Below the pieces are notes generated by a model. It had not been told where the DNA came from, did not search any database, and saw nothing but the letters and a program-made list of their open reading frames with translations. From positions 30,731,676-30,795,675 of the forward strand of contig NC_135550.1 of assembly GCF_964340395.1 (NCBI RefSeq): 64,000 bases of DNA, read 5' to 3'. Position numbers and translations under genes: made by a program. Positions 40,160-53,300 of this stretch are shown here, in pieces (the stretch's first letter is position 1; every line of letters begins with the position of its first letter). The stretch comes from Glandiceps talaboti. Lineage: Eukaryota; Hemichordata; Enteropneusta; Spengelidae.

Positions 40160-40254
40160 CCAAGTGTCACTACGGTTATAACGAAATCCGGATATAACGA
40201 ACAAAATTGTCCAGTCCGAAGTTATTCGTTGTAATGAGGTTTTACCTGTATAAC
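40160..40254. mobile_element. Possible end of a pogo/Tigger-like element
   Basis: Read on the minus strand, ACAGGTAAAACCTCATTACA followed by CGAATAACTTCGGA and CGTTATATCCGGATTTCGTT resembles the repetitive ends of pogo/Tigger transposons (AACCTC...TAACGAA). TA borders the outer end. I did not find the other end. Confidence 0.35.
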
Positions 40255-42002
40255 TCTTTTGACACTGTCAAATTATTATCGGAGGAGATTTGAAAATAAG
40301 ATAACGTGATATATTTTTGAGAGACATTTAGACGGGAACGGAATATTACATCCGCATTTTAGTTGAGGAAAATGACTGGTGAATAAAGTTAATGATGCAT
40401 TGTAGTTTGAAATTGGTCTATCTGCAGTCCTCAAGGAAGTATTTCTTTGTTAAACCTACTGAGTAAACATTGTCCCTCTACGTACAGGAAATTACGTTCA
40501 TATTCACTTGCAAGCTGTCAGTCAAATTCGATTCGCAAATCTCACCAAATTTCTTCTTAATATGCCTACTGTAAGACTGTAGTTATCAGATTACTCCACC
40601 GACTTGTCGTGGTCTTACTATACTTGGTTTACCCGCCATGGTTTTACTACATTTGGTTGGATAGCATAGAGATAGCAAGAGGAACACAAATCGCTGGTCT
40701 ATTATCAGGTTTACTTTGATATACGGGAGGGGTTGACAACAGAACCTTATACTTCTTTGCCAAAAGCCACGCTACAGTAACTATGTATACTATGGAACTG
40801 GTGACTCACTTTTACGATTGATCAAACTCAGACTCCATTATCGTGAAGTCACGAGAGTTCGTGATATCGAATAAAAGGAATTACATGTACTTTGCTTCGG
40901 CAATAAAACACAGGCGTAAGTTCAAGTTGACTGTCCAGATAGATTGACTTTTCTAACCTTATTTGAATTTCGCATTGTGATAATATCTTATGGTCATCAC
41001 GGTTATAAAAAGTAACGATAACTTACGTACAGGTTTCAAAATTGCTATGTAGTCATTTTTCTATAGTTTTCTACTGATCGTGTAGCGTCATTGCGAGGTG
41101 CGCCGCAAGTATAATTGTCAATTATGACACTCGGCAATATATTCCTGGTCTCCATGCCACATTTGTTGAAATGTTGTACGTACACACACCCTCGTATGCA
41201 TTACAAAATCCAAGTGAAAGTAACTACATTGTATTTATCGCAAGTGGTATTATGATCGTAAATTTCATGTCGATAAATTATTGTGATAACGATAAACAAC
41301 TTACCTGTATACAGTTATTTAAGTTGTTAACTAATCGTCAGATACGCACATACCAGATTTGACATGTGTATGAAGTGCTGGCCTACCTATCACCTTCCCT
41401 AGCTTTTCTATGTTTAGATCTGTTGGACTCTCACAAGGCACGACATCAGTAAACAAAATTACTGTCAGTGCAACAATTTCCTTGTTTGTTGCTGTTGCCA
41501 TGGAAACACGAAGTGATTATTCTTCACGTAAACTTATGTTCCGTATTTGCATGTTTGCATGTATGGTAAGAGCATTGCGTGCTGTAAATAAAAGACGAAT
41601 GTCCATAGTTGTGATCTAGGTATACTAATCTATAGGCCTGTATTCCATCTTGCAAACCAGATCTGACTGGTACGACCGCGACCACTCGACCTGTTAAAAC
41701 ATTGATTCGGTTTATTTCCTTGTTAAATGACGTAGATATAAATATTTCACTATGCTATATTGGTATATGTCAGTGCAGTCGGTGTATCGATGTCAAATTA
41801 TACACTTGAAATCATGTATACATGGACATTATACCCATGTATAGACCATATTTAATACAGATACTATATGGAACTCCAATATTTATGTGAATAGACCAAA
41901 CCTGCATACCTAAGTTTCCCCTGTGAATATGCAGTATATTTCCAAAATTAACATAGTAGCGATACAGAATTGTTCCTGCCGCACTGGGTGTGTAGACTGG
42001 TA

Positions 42003-42237
<235 letters not shown>

Positions 42238-43259
42238 TTCCGTCGTACCCATATTGTCATCAAATATGATATTTTTCTGGTTGCTAGAGCAATTTTGTAT
42301 ACAAAACAATCAGGGTGTGTCAGCAATAACTCTGATTGTTTATTCTGTCATGACAACTTGAAGCATTGAATAATTGAATTCATAGAAATAGCAGCTGAAG
42401 TGACCATGTTGTCGTAAATTTCTCTATTTCCTTGTTCATTTAACAAGATCAAACACGTCATCAAACAGGCACACCCAAGGTAAGACACGTGAGGTAAAAC
42501 ACGCCTTCAGGTGGCGGACTGATACAAAGTACTAGTATCTAAACAATTCGAATGAAAGTTTAAAAATGACATACAAGAAGAGGAGGAATCCAGCCTTGGA
42601 GGACAGATAGAACACAATCCAGATGACCACTGTAAATCCAAGCCGAAGTTGATTCCTTTTTTTATTTTTATATGTTAGTTATTTTCTGATTCTCTTAATT
42701 GTATAGTAATCGTATTGTATCGTAGACTTCAAATTTCAATATATCTTTTCATTCGTTCGTTCGTTGGTTTCTTTTTGTTATAACAACAAGAGACATCATA
42801 ATTGCATGATATGCCACTTTTAGAACCTGGCCTGGCGTGTGGTCTATTTTATTAATATCATTACAGCACATTTCACGCAGACCTAGATAATGTAGGCTTC
42901 AACCTAGGAGAACGCGTGTCAATACTGTGGTCAACTAAAGAATTCAGCAAAAGTTACGTGGATATTGCAAGTGTTGTATAGAGTTCTCGGATGAAATATC
43001 TAGGATAGAGCAAGACTTCTCAATCACAGTCTCATATCAGTTGGTAACAAACTATTAATAGAGATATCTAACTTCCTCAACGTTACAACAGATATAGAAC
43101 GATTCCCGGTGGTGCAACTAATGGTTCTGTAGGTGGCGCTGTTTTCACCGCCACGTAGCTCAGAATCTAATCTGTAATCACTACAATCGGGGTTTGCATC
43201 ATACAATAACAGGTCAGATCGAAAATTCAGTTCTTAGCCACGATACCCATTACTGTCAG

Positions 43260-43515
43260 TAATCATGGTAGTCTTGCTGCTAGACGTTCGGGCTTTCTTT
43301 CGATGCTATAACTATAAGCGAACGAAGTTCGCATGTGATGTTCCATCCTCGATAGCGTTGTTCGGCTGTGTGTCGTATTTTATCGGAAGAACATCCGAGG
43401 GCTAGCTGATAGACGATGTTCCATCCTCGATAGCGTTGTTCGGCTGTGTGTCGTATTTTATCATGTTTATCGGAAGAACATCCGAGGGCTAGCTGATAGA
43501 CTATAATCATGGTAG
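43260..43515. repeat. Repeat unit with internal tandem duplication, flanked by 12-bp direct repeats
   Basis: TAATCATGGTAG occurs at 43260-43271 and 43504-43515. Between them, a segment with GATGTTCCATCCTCGATAGC and CGGAAGAACATCCGAGGGCT occurs twice in tandem. The left part (TCTTGCTGCTAGACGTTCGG, then the palindrome GCGAACGAAGTTCGC) recurs in inverted orientation at about 52500-52623. Confidence 0.8.
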
Positions 43516-43845
43516 CTCACAATTCACGTTACTTCCTTGATGGCTACATGCTAATTTACATATCACGGTAGATCTGAACATGCTACGGAACTTGTTGTGG
43601 CATCGAACCTCCAAAATTATATCGTATATCAATTCAATTCATTCAGTACAAAGAAAATTAAAGTATTTAACATGGCTTTTACTCCTCATGTCTCCCTTAT
43701 TTTTTTTTGCGCGAGTTCAAATGCAAATCGGACTTATTACTTATACATGTGTAACCGGACCCACTGAAGAATTGATTAACTATATATCAAGTGCAAAGAG
43801 TGTGGCCTACCTCAATGATATTGGATTTGCCAACACTTTGCAATA

Positions 43846-43925
43846 ACTGCAGACCTGATCGTCGCTTGGAGTCACTGCAGACCTGATCGTAGGTTACAAA
43901 AACTGCAGACCTAATTGCACTATGC
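43846..43925 (+). repeat. Three short copies of ACTGCAGACCTGATCG
   Basis: The 16-mer or a close variant occurs three times at about 30-bp spacing. Confidence 0.8.
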
Positions 43926-44737
43926 AATGGACGGCGGCAACTATTTTAATGGCGCCATACAGTATTCCTAAATAGAGTACGACACATAGAGATCCGGGAT
44001 CTTCGAACAGTTCGAACTGTCCCTTATCGTCCCCCAATAATCAGGTCACCTAGTCTGTTGTGTCTTTAGCAACTTGCAGGTTGCGTAACGCTCTCGGGAA
44101 CAAAGCCGATCAATACCAGAGGGATTTCCCCGGAAAAAAATTGTAATGCTTCTAGGACATCGTTCGTGACATGTACATATATTAGCATTTGCAAATGTGC
44201 TTAAAATTTGTGGTGACTATTAGCGTATCACCATAGAAACGTCAACAGATGTAATGCATTTTCCAGAATGCTTCCTCCTTGTCACGAATGGTGGGCGTGA
44301 TATTTTAGTTAGTCTAATTGAAGGTCAATATTCCAAGTCTTTCAAAGTTACTCTGTCAGAACGTCTCATGAAATGTAGGTCAACGCGGATAGCTTGGGAT
44401 AGTGGCATCAAGTAATGGAGAAGTTAAATTTGAATTTAACTATTTACCTTCACGCTAACATTTCCCATCCGGGACAACCCGGACGGATCATCAAGAGCAT
44501 CGTGGCTTTTTTCTAGTAGAAAATACTAGTAAGCATTGAAAAAATGAGATGTAGAATATTGTATGTACGATTTTCTCGCTAGACATTCTAATGAATCAGA
44601 CACCAACTCCAACGGCTGTAATTCTGGGTACAAATCGTAATCACTTGTGTGCCAACTGAGGATCTAAAGTAAGGAAGTGGTCTATAACCGACATTTTGCC
44701 TCCATATGAAATGCGTTTATTTACAAACTGAAGTAGG

Positions 44738-44945
44738 GTTCTGAATTCTCAGAAACCAGAATTATATTAACTTAAATGTACATATAGTATAATATACACT
44801 TAATCGGTATGACGTGCTGGCATTTATTGCATTTATTTATGCCTTTATTTACTTCATTTACAAAATATAGTTATTTCAAAAGAACTCAGAATTCTCGGAA
44901 ATCAGAATTATATTAAACTTAAATGTCCATATACACTTGGTCATT
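44738..44945 (+). repeat. Diverged direct repeat of ~50 bp
   Basis: GAATTCTC(A/G)GAAA(C/T)CAGAATT and TTAAATGT(A/C)CATATA occur at about 44740-44790 and again at 44887-44935. Confidence 0.75.
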
Positions 44946-45030
44946 CTGTGAACTGTTATTAGAGAATCACAGTTTGCTACACTTGTAAATTCTAAATCAA
45001 ATGTTGTAACGACTTTCCATAAAGTTGACC

Positions 45031-45038
45031 GTATATAG
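45031..45038 (+). promoter_or_regulatory. TATA-like motif before the 45-kb gene
   Basis: GTATATAGG lies about 40 bases before the ATG at 45075, a suitable spacing for a TATA promoter with a short leader. Confidence 0.25.
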
Positions 45039-45074
45039 GTCACGATAAGAAGTCAAAATCAAACGTAGGCTGAT

Positions 45075-46197
45075 ATGAAATTTAGGAAAGGACACAGAAA
45101 AGACCCCCTGGGTAGAATAAAACATCACAGGTTCCTGCTTCCGGCTTTGTTGAATATCGATAACAAATGTATATATTTGTGTAAAAAGTCTCGTAGATGG
45201 TACAGCTGTCGAGGTTTAGGATTTTCTATCATGTCCCTATTATCTTTTGCGTTTGATTCTCTTTCTGTCGATGTATCGATGACTTTTTGCCCCCCCCCCC
45301 TCTGTTTACCTTCTCTCTATATCCCATTTTCCCTTTCACCGGTCTTGTTTCTCTCTGTTTCTGTCAGTCTATATTTATCGCTCTCATATGATAATGTAAT
45401 TAACATAAACAGATACATGTAATAATGGGGTGGTATGCTTCTTTGGATAAACACCAGAATTTTTAAAAGAAAACTTGTAGCTTTTGCAGAAATGATTGAG
45501 AGTGGGTCATTATAATATTCACGCTTTTGTGAACTTGAGATTTTCTGTCCGAAATATTGTTTTCTCATTGAACACTAAAACACCATTTCGATGAAAAAAA
45601 CTAGTATACGCCAAGTTACTGACATATATACAAGAAAACAAGCGATAATATAGCAGCTAACATGTATTTTGCTATGAGATCCGTGTCATCAGTAATTATC
45701 ACATCACTTCATTATATTAGCATGGTAAAGTTTGTATTTAAGATGAACTCACCTATAGTTAGTTGTACCTGCCACTAGCTGAAATTTAGTCCTAGGTAAC
45801 TTCGAAACAGGTTTGATCAACGATAGAAAAATTGTCAGCTTTTAAAGTTGAAAAAAGTACATTAATAGTTTCTACCAATAGGATGCCGTAGCTGTGAATC
45901 ACATCGTGTAACAGTGTTACATGTCTTCTCTTTTCCTGACGTGTCTCCTCCTCAAACACGGAAATATAACATGCATTTTAATACCCTTTTCTAGCCGATG
46001 ACTTGCATGATTGTGATCTACGGAATGGTACGCTGTGTCCGTTATCGCTAGGAGTCAGAGTGGAAGGAAACGAGGTTGAAAACCATGACAGGATCCTCAG
46101 AACGGACCTCGGACCGGGAAAAATATTTAAACAAAACATAGATCATTTGTTTCCTGGAAAAAATCCTGCCTTCCACAAGAAAAAGTTAACGGAGTGA
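45075..46197 (+). CDS. Tentative two-exon small gene, unknown function
   Basis: The second exon is better supported: after the acceptor CTTTTCTAG it runs from 45995 to the TGA ending at 46197. Its frame has low-complexity-free, protein-like composition: NGTLCPLSLGVRVEGNE, later RTDLGPGKIFKQNIDHLF, ending HKKKLTE. A matching first exon would be 45075-45111, starting MKFRKGHRKDPL and ending in phase 1 at a GTAGAA donor, which is weak. Joined, they encode 79 residues, basic and without a signal peptide or membrane segment. A TATA-like motif lies 40 bases upstream. I recognise no family. The first exon could be wrong and other exons may lie further upstream. Confidence 0.35.
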
Positions 46198-46327
46198 TTT
46201 ACACCGGAATATTGTCAATACTACACTGCAATCCAACAGCAAACGGAATTATGCAGTAATCTGAATTCACCAACTTCATCGAATTTTTGAAGATTAGAGA
46301 AAAGCTGTATATTATTATGATGTGGCG

Positions 46328-46328
<1 letters not shown>

Positions 46329-46397
<69 letters not shown>

Positions 46398-46573
46398 TGT
46401 GTGTATGTGTGTGTATGTGTGTATGTATGTGTGTATGTATGTATGTATGTATGTATGTATGTATGTATGTATGTATGTATGTATGTATGTGTGTATGTGT
46501 ATGTATGTATGTATGTATGTATGTATGTATGTATGTATGTATGTATGTATGTATGTATGTATGTATGTATGTA

Positions 46574-46604
<31 letters not shown>

Positions 46605-46648
46605 ATGTATGTGTGTGTATGTATGTGTGTGTATGTGTATGTGTGTAT
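46329..46648. repeat. (GT)n/(GTAT)n compound microsatellite
   Basis: A GT tract passes into long GTAT tracts with GTGT interruptions. Confidence 0.98.
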
Positions 46649-48707
46649 ATTACATGTATATATAAAATAAGAGGGGTTAGAAGGAACGAAGATTCAATGT
46701 GAGAGACAGAGAGACAGACAGAGACAGAGCGAGAGACACGATGTGTGAGGGTGAGTCAGACAAAGATACATACTCAAATAATTCTTTTGGAGTCTTCTCG
46801 ATGATACTTGTTGTACCTGGAATACTGGCGGTAATTCGATGTTGAGTGGTTAGCGTACGTGTAAATCATACATGGTAGTTCATTCTGCACTTCTTTGGAA
46901 CTACAGCAAAGGCTCGATTGGAAACACTGTACTGTTGAGAATTACTTCGAAGGAAAATGTACTTTTGAAGGTAGCAATGAACATTATTCAAATTCTTCAA
47001 CCTGTTCACAATAAAGTTTTGAATCAACAAAAAACTACCAACTTAGGCAGTGTCAACATTTCAAAAGAAAAATAATGTTTTTTTGGACCAACTTCCCTTT
47101 TCTACTGCCTCCGCAGATAAAAATATTGCTATCTATGTGTAGAGTTAGGGGCAAAGGATTTTACAATCGTTTGTACGTGAGTTCGTTAGGTGACTAAATG
47201 TGATTTGTTAAACTACCATGATCAGAATTTTAACTGGTAAGAACAACAATGGGTTAGCTAGTGATTCCAATTTTCACTACGTCACATGCTATATACACTG
47301 TGAAATCTAGCAGGTATACAAAACAATATTAGTTTAAAACTTTACGAACTAAATTGTGTCAAAACAGAGCCACAAACATCAAGATAACAGTAGTTATTGT
47401 ATAGGAACTAGAATGTGTACGTTTTTTCTTTTGTTAAATAACTCGGAACATATGCAGTGTGTGGTAATAACATCGTTACATGTAGGTGCAATATTTATCA
47501 GATGGAATGTCTCTCCTGAAGAAAATGATAGAAGCGGAATACTACTAGTATCTAAAGGGTAGTAGTGGTAGCATTTTAATCGAACCACTGTTGAGAACTT
47601 TAACACCGTCGACATAACCACTTTGTGGCAACAGTAGATCTCCATTCTCAATCTCAATGAGAGTGGAATTAACTCTGAGAATACGATTACAGTAAGTCGC
47701 CGATTGCAATCGTCACTGTTGCCCTCATTGGACTCAGGCTAGATGGGAACTCGATTTAACTAACTCGATTTAACTAACTCGATTTAACTATCTGCCACCA
47801 GGTCATTAAAGGTTGGAATAAACACTAGAGTATTGTTCAAATGTCGAGGGTTTCATCACCTACTAAGTATTACTGACATTATTAAACCTTGCAACTTCCT
47901 TCTTGAACGATAACCTGTCGAAACGTTTGTGTTTCAACCGCTGGCGGCGCCTTTTGAGTCAATATATCACGACATATATTTACGCACATAGCCTCTCCAA
48001 AGCTTGTAGGGTTAGAAAATCCCCCAAAATGACTATATGTGTATTTAATCAATGAAAGTCGTTAGTGGCATTGGTTGTTGATTAACAGACCCATACACAA
48101 TGCTGATCAACGGAATTTAAGCATCTGATGTTAGTTTATGTATTGCATAATTTGACAACACCGGTTAACGACGAAACAAAGGTGAAAATCACAAAATTAA
48201 TGTGACTGAAAGACTGCTCCCAAGCGTTGGATTCTTTTGCCCCGCACGACGCTGGGTCAATAAAATTTATACAAATTGTTCCAACATAGAATTTCTTTTC
48301 ACTTTTAGACAATGGTCTACCATTGAAGTCTCACGTCTTTACTTTTGGACTTACGTTTGGTTACACTCTTCTTAAATACAAGGTTTGAGTTCTCCCAATA
48401 GCAAGGACTTCAGTAAGTAGAATACAACACGCTCATTTGCATTCTAACATACAACAAAGAGTACCCCAACCGTAAAACGTTAACTTATCAAATCTGTTTC
48501 TGTCCCTTTAAATTCAGTCTAATACTTGTTTGCTTCCGTCGCTGCCTTCATTGAAATAACTTTTATAACTACTAATGCTGGGATAACACATAAAAGTTAA
48601 AAACTTATTTCCACTGTGGTCCCACATAGAACAGACAAACTCAGCTTTACCAAAATACAGATTAAACTCACAAGAGACAAAACAACAATCAATAAAAAAG
48701 GAAGTCG
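46649..48707. other. Intergenic sequence without a recognised gene
   Basis: Only short open frames occur, none with domain or splice support. A 14-bp unit AACTCGATTTAACT is repeated three times at about 47749-47790. Confidence 0.5.
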
Positions 48708-49115
48708 TCATTTACACATCGATCCATTACATTGTAAATCATAAAAGTATCCTTTCAACCTTTTCTTAAAAAGGGTACTAGAAGTTACGCTCTGTACATT
48801 ACTTTGTACTTTGTTCCATTGCACACTGGCTGTATAAACAAAACTATTCTGATAAAACTGAGCCCCGCCTGGAATAAAAATAGAATAGGGACCGGAACTA
48901 GTTCTATATACACGACTTTTAAAAAGAAATGGATCAGAAAGATACTTCGGAGCCAATCCTGTTCTAACTCTATGTACATGGACATCATGGTTCAGCTTAA
49001 TATATGAAACCCTGTGGCCGACGGGGAGCCATCCCAATTCCTTTGAAATGAGTTGGTTCAATATGCATACGTGCATATTCACATGGCATCCGTGCAGTTC
49101 GTGCGATTCTTTCAA
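48708..49115 (-). pseudogene. LINE fragment: C-terminal part of a non-LTR reverse transcriptase
   Basis: A 135-codon open frame contains LGWLPVGHRVSYIKL, TGLAPKYLSD and, near the end, LFKKRLKGYFYDL. These match the region after the catalytic domain in CR1/Jockey-type LINE proteins (LxWLPVxxRI..., APxYL, FKxxLK). The finger-palm domain with the catalytic aspartates is absent, so this is a 5'-truncated, dead copy. It lies 1.3 kb downstream of the stop codon of bZIP gene C. Confidence 0.8.
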
Positions 49116-49232
49116 AGAAATTTGTCTATTACCGAGAAGTTCGCATACAAAAAATAGTGGTCGTTGATATTATTGTCGATTATTGTAATGTTAGGATAAC
49201 CCATGGAATAGATGGGGTAACAGGCACAATTT

Positions 49233-49278
49233 GATGAAATCACAGACAACTAACTTTAATAGTTGTCTGTGATGAAAT
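49233..49278. mobile_element. Micro-hairpin element with 7-8-bp flanking repeat
   Basis: CACAGACAACTA (49241-49252) and its exact inverse (49260-49271) enclose seven bases. ATGAAAT lies directly outside on both sides (GATGAAAT if one base is shared). The arm resembles those at 50829, 51710 and 55158. Confidence 0.6.
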
Positions 49279-49973
49279 GCAGACTATAAGGCAGATTAAT
49301 AAACAGAACGGTGAATGCAGAGATAAACTTTTTTTTTATAGTTCGCTGTTCATACATCTGACTTGTTTGAGTTCTTTTCATATCATTTACCCAAATACAC
49401 ATTAGACTCAAACCACTGGAGATTTAAATAAAACGTTTTATTTAAAAACAAAATAACTCTTTCCAATGTACAAATAAACATTCTCGTTCAAAATTATAAA
49501 GAAGTAGTTTACACTATATCTTTAGAAAAATACTGTAGTTGCAAAGCTAACTATATATGCAGCTCTAGCGAATAAACACGACTTTGGGCCTTGGTATTAC
49601 ATGCACTTTTATCTGTTCAACAACAAAGCAAGTGATTGAGAGACAAAGTGAAATTGAAACACCATCCGGCCGTAAACACTAGAAATATGCTCATGAACTA
49701 TTTCTTATTGATAAATCTATTTTGAAATCAAGGATAGCACAAGATTGATTGAATGAAAAACTGACGAATATACGAAGTAATTCTTATATGAGATAACATC
49801 ATGTAAAGTTTTGACGAAATGGCAATATTCCGCTAGTTGTTAATTTGCAGGACACATATATGTAGTATATATTATCACTCCTTCTAGTTTCCCTATGCCT
49901 ATATGGTACGTTCATTGAATTGGGATGGTCCTTACGTTGTTCAACGGGGATCTGCTTATTTTCTTACGCCTAT

Positions 49974-50072
49974 GTATGTATGTATGTATGTATGTATGTA
50001 TGTATGTATGTATGTATGTATGTATGTATGTATGTATGTATGTATGTATGTATGTATGTATGTATGTATGTA

Positions 50073-50120
<48 letters not shown>

Positions 50121-50133
50121 AGTGTGTGTGTGT
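49974..50133. repeat. (GTAT)n/(GT)n microsatellite
   Basis: A GTAT tract followed by a GT tract, 260 bp downstream of the stop codon of bZIP gene C. Confidence 0.98.
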
Positions 50134-50394
50134 GACAATTTTAAGCATGCGATAGTACTATTAGCAATATCCGACAAGCATCGGGTGTAACAGCAGACTC
50201 AACCAATGGTAGTTCTATATCAATATTACGGCCATACTCTGTCGTAACAGTTGGTCACATATCATGGTGCAACAACGTTTTATGATTTTAATAGTCCTGA
50301 AACTGACATAGACACTCATCTTCCTAAGAGATCATATCGTAACGTCGTTGGAACATCACAAGGGTAGTTCATGGCGATGTCATTTCTCATATTT

Positions 50395-53300
50395 CTAAAT
50401 TTCTCCCTTTACTGCAGCTGTTAAGTGTGAGTGATTGTTAACCGGTCGTAATTCGCAAGACAGGGAATGCGACTGAAGTACGAATTTAAGCTGTTCTTTT
50501 TGTCCCTGAAGTAGTTCTATTTGTGTCAAAAGTTCTTCATTCTGTTTCCTAAGTCTTGCTGACTCCTGAAAACAGAAAAGATGTAATTTTGAATGGCTGA
50601 GCTTTTTTTCTTCAATATAATACATAGAAAGGGTATTAGTAATTTATTTCAACGTGTGGCGTGTATGCATGCATGTATGTATGTATGTATGTATGTATGT
50701 ATGTATGTATGTATGTATGTATGTATGTATGTATGTATGTATGTATGTATGTATGTATCTGCAAAAGCAAAAGTTCGACAAAGCATATCATTTTTCGGTA
50801 CAGGCAACATGATTAGTTTGACCTCAGAGTCAGACCACTATTAGAAAACTTGACTTTTATACGAGTGGTCTGAGGTTTTAGTGAAACAGCCCTGACATCC
50901 GAGGCAATGGAGACATTACATTGAAATAGTCGACCATTAATGAATGAGTGTTCTTTGTGATGAGGACAAAACTGAAATGAAAGCCGTACACTGCAGTTTT
51001 GTTTCACTTCATTGCTATCGCTTTGAGTAAAAGTTCATAAAGCCTGCTATGAGCGAACTTTTTCGAAAGGACGCAAACAACATAGAATAAAATACAATAT
51101 GATAGGTTTACAACTACCCATACAAAATCTATCAATAATACGGAACTTCACATGTTTCTTGTCACGTATTATCTTGATAGGCAATAAATGGAACCCATAT
51201 TCCCTTTTCAAAAAAATATCACAACGCTTCGATAGTCAACGTTCCGATGTTCAATACGGGGTGGGTGGGGTGGGAGGGGTATCTCGCAGGCGGGGACCCG
51301 GTAACATGTTTGATCATTTACGTGAAATCCATTGTCACACCAGTTTATGGCACTTCATCGTTAAGTTCCATGATAAATACAATCCACGGGTGTTTGATGT
51401 TATCCGCTGACAGGCACGAACGTCACCGAAAATGAGAAACTATTATGGATTCAGTTTTTGTTTTTAACATTTCACAGGATGACACGGCATGCACATTTAT
51501 TACACAAAAGGTAAGCATGGCCTTTAATACGATTTATATCCAAGCTGGTGGTTTTCAAAACCAAATCGATACTCTTGGTTTCAAAGATCGCCGCTCATGC
51601 TTTCTAAGAGATGAGTGCTATGAAAGAACCTACAAGGATAGCTGAAAATAGTTCATCAACAATTCCGGTCCTGACATTTCGTGCTTGGTGACCGAAGTAT
51701 GCCTAAGAGCTCAGACCACTATTTCAGTGGTCTGAGCTAAGAGGTACTTGCCCGAGTAGACTGAAACACCAAGGTTAAAAATCATTTCGCAATTAATTAT
51801 GGTATCTCTCGAATAATATTATTATTAGTTCATGACAATGATTCACCGTATTGCAAGCCATCCCACTTTGGAATATTACATGTTGTTCACTCAAAAGGAA
51901 ATGTTCTTAAAAATCTGATGGTTTTAATGAGCAATGTTGTGTTTATTTTAGAAATACGTGTGTAGAATGTGCCAAGGATATTTTCATCACTCCTCTCAGC
52001 AAAGTCATCAAAGGTAATGTTATATAAATGGTAGTCGCACTAGAAAAAAAGACATTGTTGAATATGTAAAAAGAAATAATAAATATTTCCTCATTATTTC
52101 TGTACTAACGCTGGCTTTCCTGAACTATATTAAAAGGGGTACAAGCTGTAACTTCGTAGGTTTTGGTGGTTATTTTTGTTTCATTTTGTTATTCTAACTC
52201 TAACATGTTACAAAGTTACAGAGTGTGCTGTGACCTGGTGAATCATTTGTGACAGTTTGTAGTATCAGTAACTAGCAGTACAGTGCACCTAACCTGTTAA
52301 TTATGTTGTAAAGATGGTACCATTTGACCGGTTAAATATTTGTATTTATAGATCTAAACTAGGTTAATGATGACATCAAAAGTTTCTTTGTTATGAAGCA
52401 TTCATGTCCATCGTACGATAGCTGTGAACTGTGTGTTACATTTGTCATTGGTGTGAGTATCTTCATACGACCGTCACTTCATCAACAGCTCTTGGCTTTA
52501 TTGCACGTGATGTTCTTCCGATAAAATACGACACACAGCCGAACAACGGCAGGCCCTCACATGCGAACTTCGTTCGCTTATAGTTATAGCATCGAAAGAA
52601 AGCCCGAACGTCTAGCAGCAAGACTAGTGATAATGTCGCACAAAGCAACTCATAGAAATGTGAGAACAATCATAATATTTGATGTTCGATTAAATAAATC
52701 AAAATGTTGAGTTATTGAACTGTTATTGTTTTACCAAATACGAGGGAGTAATGTGCGAGTTTCAAATATGTGAAGACATTCAGGGGGTGGGGGGCATTCT
52801 CGCAAACCAGAGTTATTACATTTATTTCTACCACTACATTTCGAAATAAATACCAGTGGGAGGCTCGTTAAGATCGTTGCCGTAAAACAGGCCGTGGTTT
52901 GCGACGATGGTGGGGGGGGGGCATTTAATTGCGCGAAATGTTTTTCTCTCTCTTTAGATGATATAACAGCATGTGAAGGTCAATGCGCCGTATGAGTTCG
53001 CAAAAGCTTTCCGAAAGTTTTCGTTCCCAGGTTTTCAGTCTATAATTAACTGTCTGTTTGACAATTTAAGATACAACATTAAATTTTGATATAACTATGG
53101 CAATTACCACGATAATGTGTTCACATATAAACTTTGGTTGTATTCCATGGATGTGATTTTTAAAAAAATTTATCTATCTACGGGTATCTTTTTCTCTCTA
53201 CATTCGGGTGCGATTTCATTAATGACTCCCTTCCCCATTAGTCTGTTCACAAGTCGAACACTAATAACCTCTGTGACGAAATTTACTTGAAGTCATTACA

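Noticed and set aside
42449-42480. Plus-strand exon-like string ending CCCAAG|GTAAGA
   Set aside because: The acceptor is weak and the phase does not match the exon at 45995.
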